Below are positions 53,195 to 62,172 of a DNA stretch of 64,000 nucleotides, piece after piece. Position numbers and translations under genes: made by a program. Every line of letters begins with the position of its first letter. The stretch's first letter is position 1. The stretch is from NCBI GenBank assembly GCA_019054805.1, contig JAHQIY010000001.1:4230501-4294500 (forward strand). Direction: 5' to 3'. The stretch comes from Brachionus manjavacas (taxonomy: Eukaryota; Rotifera; Eurotatoria; Ploima; Brachionidae). Below the pieces are notes generated by a model. The model was not told the origin of the DNA, searched no databases, and saw nothing but the letters and a program-made list of their open reading frames with translations.

Positions 53195-54808
53195 ATGTCT
53201 TTTAAACAGTCTAATCTCGACAGTAATTACGTGCAGCGCGGTCGTTTTTTCGGCCCCGTGTACGATCTAGACCACTTGGCCACTTTTGAAATGGGCGCCA
53301 AAAACGGTCTTTTGACTGCCGAGGACGGCATGCGCAAGCTAAGAATTCTGGAAAAATCCCAAGGCATCTGGACCATGAGCTGTCAAATTCTAATCGACAC
53401 CAAATACATTGTTCTTTACGACAAGAAAACACGAGAAGAACTAGACTTGTTTCCGGTCGATCTGGTCTCCGAGCCGACCAGTGTGATCTCGGACGACAAG
53501 ACCGACCCCTTCAACAACATTCTGTTGTTCACTGTTCTGGAAGACATATACAAACAAAAATCGCCCAGTGATCTTAATCCGACTGAAATGCATTTTTTCC
53601 AGTGCAAAAGCGCCACCTCTACCGAAATTGTAGACGAAATCTACAGAGCCATAGACGCGGACTTGGCCAGTCAGCATTCAAAACATGAGCTCACCGACAC
53701 CAAACGCACCATTGACGACAACAACAACACAACAGTGCACAAAAACAAGCCAAACGTTGACCAAGACCTCAAATTGCTCAACTCTTGCTTTGACGACATC
53801 GAGCAGTTTGTCACTCGGCTGCAAATATCCAGCGAGCAGTACAAGGAATTGGACAAAAAGCACAAGAGCCGAAAGTCGAAAAATAAGCACTCTGGCGACG
53901 GTCTGCTGCAGCGCAGAGCCCAGCTTCCCCAAGAGTCCGAGTTCACGGACACATTTCAAAAAATAAAGCTTTCATTTAATCTTTTGGCTCGGCTAAAGCC
54001 ACACATACATGACCCGAATGCGCCCGAGCTGGTCCATTTTTTGTTCACTCCAGTAGCTTTGATTGCCAATGTGGCCAATGAAGAACCATACAGCGAAGTG
54101 AGCAGAAGAGTATGGCAGCCCCTATTGACCAAAGAGGCCAAAGAATTGCTGCTTAATTGTTTGTCATCTAAAGAGCAGGACCTGTGGATCTCTTTGGGCG
54201 AATGTTGGGCTGTGACCAAGGACGACATTAAGCTTCATCCAAATGCCTATCCACTCAATCAAATAAATCAGGTGTTCAAGCCTGTGTTTTCGGATGGTTC
54301 GGCTCCTGACATTGACCTGGTCGATGCCAAGGTTGAAATGAGCAAGGTGGCCATGGAGAGCGCAGCTTATGCTAGCCATAATAGAAACCGGCAAGCAAGC
54401 TCTCAAGCGGAAAGGCCCAAGGTTGAAGAAATGAACAGCTCTAGAAAAAGTAACCTGTCCAGAATTAATCTTGATCGTGTGGCTTTGCACTCAACCAGGC
54501 CGGCTATGCATTCGGCTCCGCCGATGGAGACCAATTTGAGACATAAATCTGGTCCGAGATTCAGTGATAATGAGGAGATGAGAAAATGGGCTGTGAATTT
54601 AATGATGAAAGGAGGCAAAGTTTATGAAGTTAAGGTGGATCGCGAGGCCAAAAATGAAAAGGAGTTGGATGTGAAGGCTGGAGACTTGGTCGAAGTTTTG
54701 GACGACAAGCGTAATTGGTGGCGTTTGAGAAATTTTTTTGGAAGTGTTGGACACGCACCAATTACTATTTTGCGTCCTTTTGAAATACCCGATCGGGACT
54801 TTTATTAG
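53195..54808 (+). CDS. EPS8-family adaptor (PTB + SH3), C-terminally short
   Basis: 537 codons without introns, from ATG in AAAATGTC. Residues about 24-155 form the EPS8-type PTB domain (YDLDHLATFEMG, LRILEKSQGIWTMSC, then FHFFQCKSA-like MHFFQCKSA). Residues about 245-370 match the EPS8 middle region (FNLLARLKPHIHDPNAPELV, LLNCLSSKEQDLW). Residues 475-528 are the SH3 domain (ELDVKAGDLVEVLDDKRNWW). EPS8 proteins couple receptor tyrosine kinases to Rac via Abi/Sos and cap or bundle actin. The known C-terminal actin-binding effector region after the SH3 is absent: only nine residues follow. Vertebrate EPS8 is about 820 residues. Coding G+C is high compared with the flanks. Confidence 0.92.
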   Translation: MSFKQSNLDSNYVQRGRFFGPVYDLDHLATFEMGAKNGLLTAEDGMRKLRILEKSQGIWTMSCQILIDTKYIVLYDKKTREELDLFPVDLVSEPTSVISDDKTDPFNNILLFTVLEDIYKQKSPSDLNPTEMHFFQCKSATSTEIVDEIYRAIDADLASQHSKHELTDTKRTIDDNNNTTVHKNKPNVDQDLKLLNSCFDDIEQFVTRLQISSEQYKELDKKHKSRKSKNKHSGDGLLQRRAQLPQESEFTDTFQKIKLSFNLLARLKPHIHDPNAPELVHFLFTPVALIANVANEEPYSEVSRRVWQPLLTKEAKELLLNCLSSKEQDLWISLGECWAVTKDDIKLHPNAYPLNQINQVFKPVFSDGSAPDIDLVDAKVEMSKVAMESAAYASHNRNRQASSQAERPKVEEMNSSRKSNLSRINLDRVALHSTRPAMHSAPPMETNLRHKSGPRFSDNEEMRKWAVNLMMKGGKVYEVKVDREAKNEKELDVKAGDLVEVLDDKRNWWRLRNFFGSVGHAPITILRPFEIPDRDFY

Positions 54809-55080
54809 ATTTTTTACTAACAATTTTTTTAAAAATCAAATCGAATTTTTATCTCTATGAAATGTAAATTATTTAAAATATGCAATTTAGCCAAAAGTGA
54901 CTAATTTATTTTTTTTTCTAAACTGATTTTTATTCATCAATATAATAAACTTTTTAAGTATTTTTTTTTTCAAAGCAAAGTATTTGTGTTTGGTTGCGAC
55001 CATGTTACTGGTCATAATGACAGAGAAAAAAATGAAGTGTAGTAGGTCTACTGCAAACCTTCGCCCAAATTAAGTTATTA
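54809..55080. other. 3' flank of EPS8-like gene
   Basis: AATAAA lies within TATAATAAAC near 54940. No further exon encoding an EPS8 C-terminus was seen on the plus strand. Confidence 0.4.
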
Positions 55081-55081
55081 T

Positions 55082-55140
55082 TTATTATATTTATTTGCTT
55101 AGCTGTATCGAGCTAAGGCTCCTTCAGATTAAAAATATAA
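55082..55140 (-). repeat. Minus-strand LINE-type 3' end
   Basis: Minus strand: CTGAAGGAGCCTTAGCTCGA, then CAGCTAAGCAAATAAATATAA. Same GGAGC..GCTC hairpin family as LINE C and LINE B ends. Confidence 0.5.
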
Positions 55141-55532
55141 AAATTTATAAAAAATATAAAAAATTCAAAACACGAGTTAAATAGAATCAAATTAAATAAA
55201 AAAGAAAGTTAAAGATGAAATGTTGAAATTTAAAATCAAGAGTTTTTTTTTGTTATGCATTTTAGAGATAATTGCTTTGAGTTCGTATTTACAAATAAAT
55301 GCAAATAAATTATTGTTTACAGAATTATTAAAAATAAAAAAAATATTACTTTTTTGGAGTGTAATTTTTGCATTAAAATTCCAAATGGTCCCGATTTCTA
55401 ACTTTCAAAACTATAAATTTTTATAAAGAGCTCTAAAATAGTCTTCATTCTATTTTTTAAAGATATTAATGATCTAAAGATTTTTATTTAATGTTCAAAA
55501 AAAAAAACTAAACAATGTTTTTTCAGTGATTT

Positions 55533-56905
55533 TAGTAGTAGTAGTAGTTTTGGGTGTAGCTGACTAGTCAGCGAGTGTGCTGATAAGGCACACTAAGACA
55601 GCTGATGTGATTGATTGCTGCTAATCCAGCAATCAATGCCTTCTTTAAAGCTATTAACATTGGGGGCTTCAACTAATTGATTTGGCAGTGAGTTTCATAT
55701 GTAAGCGTTTCTTTTGAAAAAAAAGTTATCTCTATGTTGGAGCCTCAAAATTTCTTTGTGAAATTTGAAGCAGTGACCTCTTCCTTGTTTTTATGTGACA
55801 TTAAAACTGTTGCTTTTTTCAACCAAATCTATTCCATGCATGAACTTGTTGAACTAATCGAATTAGATCACCTCTTTTTCTTCTTTCCACCAGATTTGGA
55901 ATGTTCAAAGCCTTCAATCTGCTTTCATAGAGTATGTTTCTAATTGAAAATAAAAATTTCGTAGCTGTACGTTGAATCCTTTCAACATTCTCACAGTCCG
56001 ACTTAAGAAATGGAGATCATACAGGCACAGCAAATTCCAAAAGAGGACGAACAACGAGCTAATGATTTCCTGATGCGACCCAACATTTGATTTGCTTTAT
56101 TCGTAGCCTCTATCACTTGATTTTTTCATTTTAAATTTGTATTGAAAATTACTCCAATCTCTTTCAGTTTCTTACGTTAATAAGTGTATTCTTTGTTTTT
56201 ATGAACATATTGAATAACCAGAAATTTTGATGTGTTGATGAAAAGAAGCCAATCTTGAGTCCACTTGAGAATTAAATCTAAATCTGATTGTAGTTTAACT
56301 GCACTTATTTCTAATACCGTTTCCGAGAATATTTTAGTATCATCTGCATATATTTTGACAACATTCTCTATTCTTTTTAGTAGATCATTGATATATAAAA
56401 CGAACAATAAGGGACCAATCACTGACCCTTGTGGTACACCGCTAAAAATCTCAACCCAATTCGACATAATTTCACCTTGAACAACTCGTTGTCTTCTATT
56501 TTTCAAGAAGGCTTCAATACATTAGTGTCAGACCATCTTAGCCATACGCTTTCAATTTAGCTATTAGTCGTCTGTGCGGAAGAGTACCAAAAGCTTTTGC
56601 AAAATTAAGAATAATTATATCAACAGGAATACTTTTGTCTAGACTCATTGAGATGAAATCTAGAGTCTCCAGAAGATTAGATGTAAATGACTTTTCCTTG
56701 ACAAATCCATGCTGTTCTTTTGATATAATGTTATTCTTATAAAGAAAGTCTTATATTTGGTTCTTATTATGCTTTCCAAATTTTTGCACGGAATTGAAGC
56801 TAAGACACAGGTAGATAATTGCTGGCCGTTGATTAATCACCTTTTTTAAATAATGGAGTAATATTTGCTGATCTGAATTGTATTGGAAGCTGACCATTAG
56901 ACAAA
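55533..56905 (-). mobile_element. CR1/L2-like LINE, decayed RT with (TAC)n tail
   Basis: The minus frame 56506-56177 retains IFSGVPQGSVIGPLLFVLYI and KIYADDTKIF with the catalytic Asp pair. Flanking sequence to about 56905 keeps broken pieces of fingers and palm (SFLQNSL-like LILNFAKAF near 56600). The C-terminal half, to 55600, is degraded by stops. The 3' end has an AGTGTGC...GCACACT hairpin (55570-55592) and TAC repeats (55533-55550). Confidence 0.8.
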
Positions 56906-57003
56906 GATTTTTCTGAAAATCAAAGTTAAAGGAATAGTAAAGGCTTCTGCACAGTTTTTAGCAAATCATCCAGCAATTTCAAGAAAAGCTTCATCAACCT
57001 GCA

Positions 57004-58022
57004 ATGAAAAGCAGAACTGATTTTAACCTTTTTATCTTAATTACTGTAATATTCTGCTAAATAATTGTTCTTGTATTTGGTGTGGAAATACACGATAATT
57101 TTAAGTATTGTCCATTGGGTTCAAGACGACTTAATATTGATGAGGAATCGTGTAGTTTCAATTACACTTATAAAAAAGGATATAATCGATATTCAATTTT
57201 ACAATAGCGAATGTTGTTAGATGGCAATGGATATTTTTGCGAAAAAATTCGAATATCGCTTTTACATTTAGACCACTGTAATGAGAAAATGATATTAACG
57301 AGCTAATCGTACTGTCTTTGGCAGATGGAGATAATAGAATGTTTAATATGTACAGAAGGATAAAAACTGAAACATCTAGTAGTTTTTATTTCAATTTCTT
57401 AGCACTGCTAAAATAATTAATCAATTTGAGATTAATAACGATATTTATGGGAAAGAACTAGAAGTTTATTCAAATAGTCAAGAACTTTATATAATTGAAT
57501 GTATCAATGTTAAAAATGTTAATCCTACCGAGAATGATTCTTAATGTTTCAAAGAGCCTAAATTAAGTTTTCAACGACTTAGAATAAATACAGGTTTCCC
57601 TCAAGTCACATAACATAATTGTGGACAACTCGCTAGAAGTAAATTGTGACAGCATTTCCTCTCATTTTTTGGATAAAAATTCGTCAATAGTTTATGTGCA
57701 AAAAAAAGAGATTTCCTTAGACTAAATTACACAATTTTAAAATCAAGAGTAAACTTTAAGAAAGTAGATGTATCCGATTGAACCTTTCATCACTATTAAA
57801 AGATTTTATGTTGGATTGATAACAACAAGATAAAAAAGAAGAAGATAAGTTAATGGACAGTGGACGAATATTCAAGATAGATCACGTTGTAATAGATAAT
57901 ACAACAAATATAATAGAGAACTTTTCAAAATTGATGATATGGGTAAAAATATTAAAATATTTATCATGGTTCTTTTAGTTATATTTACAATGTGTGCGAT
58001 GTCAGTCTTAGTGGGGTATTAG
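57004..58022 (+). pseudogene. Decayed type I membrane glycoprotein ORF, envelope-like
   Basis: From an ATG at 57004 the frame opens with a signal-peptide-like stretch interrupted by one stop. A Cys-bearing ectodomain follows (CPLGSRRLNIDEESCSFNYT; later GNGYFCEKIRIS), with sequons such as NYT. Coding-like sequence then continues through several stops and frame changes (one open part contains YGKELEVYSNSQELYIIEC). The end is a hydrophobic helix (IFIMVLLVIFTMCAMSVLVG) directly before a stop. Signal peptide, Cys-rich ectodomain and C-terminal anchor with a minimal tail fit a viral-type envelope glycoprotein or a cellular surface protein. I cannot name a family. It is clearly broken. Confidence 0.4.
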
Positions 58023-58149
58023 AAAAATGAGTAATGAGTAATTAGAAGAAGGGTGATTGCTACAACGTAGAATTATTCTCTTATTTAAGTTTATCTTTTT
58101 AATTTTTTTGTTTATCTTTTAAAACTTTATTAAAATGTTATAAACCTTA

Positions 58150-58250
58150 AATATAAATGTATATGCTTGTCCGGATCTGTTAAGATCTGGTGGCTCGCGG
58201 TTATAACAAGCATAATAAAGAAGATAAATTAAATAATAATAATAAATTTA
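58150..58250 (+). repeat. Structured element 3' end with AAT tail
   Basis: ATGCTTGT and ACAAGCAT form an outer stem enclosing an inner CCGGATC/GATCTGG stem (58162-58215), followed by AATAATAATAATAA. This resembles the hairpin-plus-tail ends of LINEs here, but no LINE coding lies upstream; the glycoprotein-like ORF does. Confidence 0.45.
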
Positions 58251-58471
58251 TTAATAACTTCTAGCCTAAACAAATAATAAAGAAGAGAAAAAAAATACAA
58301 AAAAATAATTTTGTTAAATACTAGCGAATTACTGAGTGAGATCATAGTATTGCACTGTGAAATTATAGACATTTAAGTTGGATTTAGTCGGTGTTGTACT
58401 TATTGAGAGAACTAATACAAAAAGTTAAATTATTTTTATTATTTGATAAGAGGAATTTCGAATTTATTTAG

Positions 58472-58627
58472 AGTGACGAAAATTTTAAAATCGTCTCCTA
58501 CTCTTTTGAAGAAAGATTTACTGAAAATGAGAATGCTTTACACATGAATCATGAAAATGATTATATGGAAGCAGAGATTGAAAACTTACGAGTATTTAAT
58601 CCTTATTTCATCTATGATGAAATCTAA
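58472..58627 (+). other. Small coding-like fragment
   Basis: 51 open codons (contains NDYMEAEIENLRVFNPYF) ending in TAA, acidic, with less AT-rich codons than the flanks. A stop lies directly upstream, so it is a 3' coding remnant. Family unknown. Confidence 0.3.
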
Positions 58628-58639
58628 TCTTTTTAAAAT

Positions 58640-58969
58640 GCTGCATTAGATTTGTGCATTACCGAACTTGGTTTGTCCATTTAAGGTCAGTAATAGTTTC
58701 ATATTTATTAAAAATTTTATAATCATAGTTTGGATTTTTGAACCAAAATGCATTACAAGGCATTTTTCCATGTTTAAATCAAGAAAAGAATCAGTCATAA
58801 GACCGATCCTTGCAGGATTCGACTGGTAACTTCCAACTATAGACATTGATGAACCTAAAACACATCTCTGCTTTCTGTTAGAAAGAAAGTCAATTATTAA
58901 TCCATCAAAACCACAAGCTTTGAGTTTAAAAATTAATAATCTGTGTGAAAGCTTGTCAAAAGCTTTCAC
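58640..58969 (-). mobile_element. CR1/L2-like LINE, short RT fragment
   Basis: Minus frame: KAFDKLSHRLLIFKLKACGF, then RKQRCVLGSSM, a deletion, and LDLNMEKCLVMHFGSK. The segment between motif A and the post-catalytic MHFG box, including the catalytic DD, has been lost. The 5' junction carries a 20-bp inverted repeat. Confidence 0.75.
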
Positions 58970-58979
58970 ACAGATTATT
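58935..58979. repeat. Perfect 20-bp inverted repeat at LINE 5' junction
   Basis: Arms 58935-58954 and 58960-58979 are exact complements with a 5-nt loop. The left arm belongs to the LINE coding sequence at 58640-58969. Confidence 0.85.
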
Positions 58980-59049
58980 CAAATTCAAATTGAATTCAAA
59001 TTGAATTGATAAATTACTAAATTTTTGAATTAATAAATTTAAAAACAGA

Positions 59050-59275
59050 AAATGACAAAAATAATAATAATAAATTATTGTATTTATAATTTTTATTTTA
59101 TTTTAATTACAATATCAATAATTTAAAAGAAAAGAAAGAAGTTTAGCTTCTGTTTTAAAAGAAAGAAGTTAAGCTTTTTGATTGAAAAGAGCATATTTGA
59201 TAATTTTTTGATCCTCTGATTAACACGTAGCATTAAAAAGCCATCAATTTTTTTTTTTAAATAAAATAATCTTCT
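59050..59275 (-). repeat. 210-bp direct repeat, copy 1
   Basis: About 59055-59272 matches 60088-60300 closely, including GATCCTCTGATTAACACGTA. On the minus strand a GAAGC.TTAACTTC hairpin precedes TAA repeats, suggesting truncated 3' ends of one non-LTR family. Confidence 0.7.
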
Positions 59276-60084
59276 AGCAAATAATTATCTAAATTTATAT
59301 TTTTAATAAAATAATCAGCATAGAGTATAAATAATTCAATTAAAAAATTTCCCCAAGAAATTAATTAAAAGTTCATGTCTGAATTTACTCAATTTATAAA
59401 CAATTTAATTTGAATCTTATGAAAATAATTTTCGATTTAGCATTCGTCGTATTTTTTGCAAGAATCAAGAAAAGCCATTTCTAAATTTGAACAATTGCTC
59501 TCTGAAGTTAATTTCAGCTTATTGATTTAGATTCAAACATATTTTTATAAAATTTTTAGAAGAATTTAATTTTTTAATTCAAATTTTCAGAAGACTGCTC
59601 ATAGGCTTATTGTATTGAGTTTGCAAAAAGATGATAAAGATACGAAAAGGATTTTTGATTGCTATTTTAAGTTTGAAAAATGAATCCATGCTTGAGAAAT
59701 AAAATTATTAATCTGCTTTTTTTTCAATTTTTGAATAATAAAAGGAAACTTTTTTAATAAATCACACATATTTTTTTATTAAAAAAATTGAAATAAAAAG
59801 CTAAAATTTATTTAATTAATTATTTATTAAATTTCAAACTTTTTCCTGTTATTTATCGAATATTTGACAAACAATTATATAATTTGAAATGACAAATATT
59901 ATTTTAAAGTTGATTAAAAATTTCAAATTTTTAACTTCAAATAAAATCAATATCGATGTCCAATTTTCTAATTGAATAAAGAATTACACTCTTAAAAACT
60001 CATTTTTGGTTGAAAAAAATTAATTCATCATCGCTTGATAATAAAGAGTTCAGTTCTTTTATTTTTTTTTTAAATAATTTGAAA

Positions 60085-60300
60085 AAACAATAATAATAAA
60101 TCTATTGTATTTTTAATAATTTTTATTTTACTTTAATAACAATATCAATAATTTAAAAGAAAAGAAAGAAGTTAAGCTTCTGTTTTAATGTTTTTATAAG
60201 CTTTTTGATTGAAAAGAGCATATTTGATAATTTTTTGATCCTCTGATTAACACGTAGCATTAAAAAGCCATCAATTTTTTTTTTTAAATAAAATAATCTT
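60085..60300 (-). repeat. 210-bp direct repeat, copy 2
   Basis: See 59050-59275. The spacing of about 1 kb has no coding between the copies, so an LTR pair is less likely than two truncated LINE or SINE ends. Confidence 0.7.
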
Positions 60301-61440
60301 ATTGAAAAAAATTATCTAAATTTAATTAAATTTTCATGCATATAAGGCAGCTTGGATCATCAAAAAATCTAAATTTAATTCAAAATATCAAGAAAAAAAA
60401 TATTTTAAACTGAATTTTTTCTAAACATTATTTTACATTATCTCAATTTTTTTCGGATTTTCTCCTTTTAAAAATGATTAGCTTCTTAAAAATTTATATA
60501 AAAATGCTTTTTAAAAACGATTAAACGATTTCAGTACAGTCAAAATTAAATATTTGAGGAATCGGAGAAAATATTTATCCTAATTTTGATAAAATATAAT
60601 TTCTTATCTCTTTCAATAAAAATTAATCTTTTAAATTTTCATATTTAGATTACTTAAGATTTAATTGTTTATAAGAATAAAATTATTCTTTATTCAAAAT
60701 AGTTGCTTATTTCAAAAATTTAGATTTAATTTTTTTACACTTCAAATTTTTCTTATTTTTGAAATTAAAAAAATTTTTCACCAATATATTTTTTTATTCA
60801 AAAATAAGAATTGAATTGGTATTAAATGTGAGAAGTTATAAAAAATTTTACTAAAACTCTGACAAGTTTTAGTAAAAATTAAAATTATCTAATACTTTTT
60901 AGTTAAGCCGTCTGCTAAACCATCATTAAAGTGATTTCATTACTTTAAAACTTTATTGCCTTGGACACATTAGTTCAATTAGGAATTGAACTTGTAACTC
61001 CTTTCATTTAATTTTTCAATTTAAATTCTTTATATGATTTGGCTGGCATAATTTGTTCATAATCGGAAAAAAGATATTTTTAAATAATTTTCCGGGCTGG
61101 CAATTTGATAAATTAATTTTGGCAATTAATAAAGTTTGTGTAAATCGAAATCCGATGAAAAAATTGATCAAAAATTATTTTCTTCTTCAATTTATATTTT
61201 ATAATGAATTTTCAAATTTTTTTATACAGAGAGCAAATTGAAGTTTATGATCAAATGTAAATTTAAAATCAAAATTTTTAGTTTTTAGTTTAAAAAAAGG
61301 TATTTTTTATCAATTTTTTTATATTAAATTTTTAAACTTTGTTAAACATGATTTGTTTAATCTTTAATTGGGAAGAAAATTATATGAATTTTTATCTGAA
61401 GTAATATAAAATCTAAATCAATATTGTGAAATTTTGCAAC
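60301..61440. other. Intergenic, no gene seen
   Basis: AT-rich. A 62-codon frame at 61053 has no recognisable feature. Confidence 0.45.
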
Positions 61441-61447
61441 ACATTAC

Positions 61448-62172
61448 CAACACAATGTCAGATCACAGCTCAAAATCAAACATCAAAATAGCTGAGACCA
61501 CAAGTGAAAGAGACCTCGGCATTTTTATCTCTAATGATCTAAGCCATCAAACAAAGTCAGTAAAGCCGCTGTTAATGCAAACTTTATACTCAGCTCATTA
61601 AAGAACGCCTTTACGTTAAGGGACGCAAAACTTTGGAAAAAGCTTTACACATGTTATATTAGACCGCACTTGGAATTTGCAAGCTCGGCCTGGAATCCAT
61701 ACACCCAGAAAGACATATAATTGCTAGAAAAAGTACAACACAGAGCCACTAAAACCATACATGAGTTCAAAAGCCTAAACTACGAAGATCGATGCAGCAA
61801 ACTAGGGCTAATTACACTTACAACAAGGCGTATCCGCGGAGATATAATAAAGAAATTTAAGCTTGAGTCAAATTTAGTGCACATAAACTGGTGCGCAAAA
61901 CCGCTATGCTCGGAGCCGCGAGAGGGTCATAGAGGGCTTTTCAGGCGTGAAATAGTAAGATGTTGTAATCCAAGGCACAATTTTTTCAATAATAGAACTG
62001 CTAACCTTTGGAACGGCCTATCAGACGAAGTCATTTACTCAACTACAGTCAACTCATTCAAGAACAACCTCGACAAGCATCTCGCCACCGCTACAGGGCG
62101 TCATCTACTGTTGACGCGCTCCGCATGATCAATTTCATGCCGCGGTTTTTTTACTACTACTACTACTACTAC
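61448..62172 (+). mobile_element. CR1/L2-like LINE, C-terminal RT fragment with (TAC)n tail
   Basis: Plus strand: TSERDLGIFISNDLSHQ near 61505, broken RT thumb (RPHLEFASSAWNP equivalent, out of frame) near 61660, then the frame 61721-62128 (VQHRATKTIHEF, RRIRGDIIKKFKL, FFNNRTANLWNGLSDEV). The 3' end has a GCATGA/TCATGC hairpin (62123-62140) and TAC repeats (62151-62172). It is less AT-rich than its surroundings. Confidence 0.82.

Noticed and set aside
53211..54823. Several antisense frames of 60-110 codons
   Set aside because: All are shadows of the EPS8-like coding sequence.
59050..60300. LTR pair of a small retrotransposon
   Set aside because: No coding, primer-binding site or polypurine tract between them, and the repeats end in simple-repeat tails like non-LTR elements.
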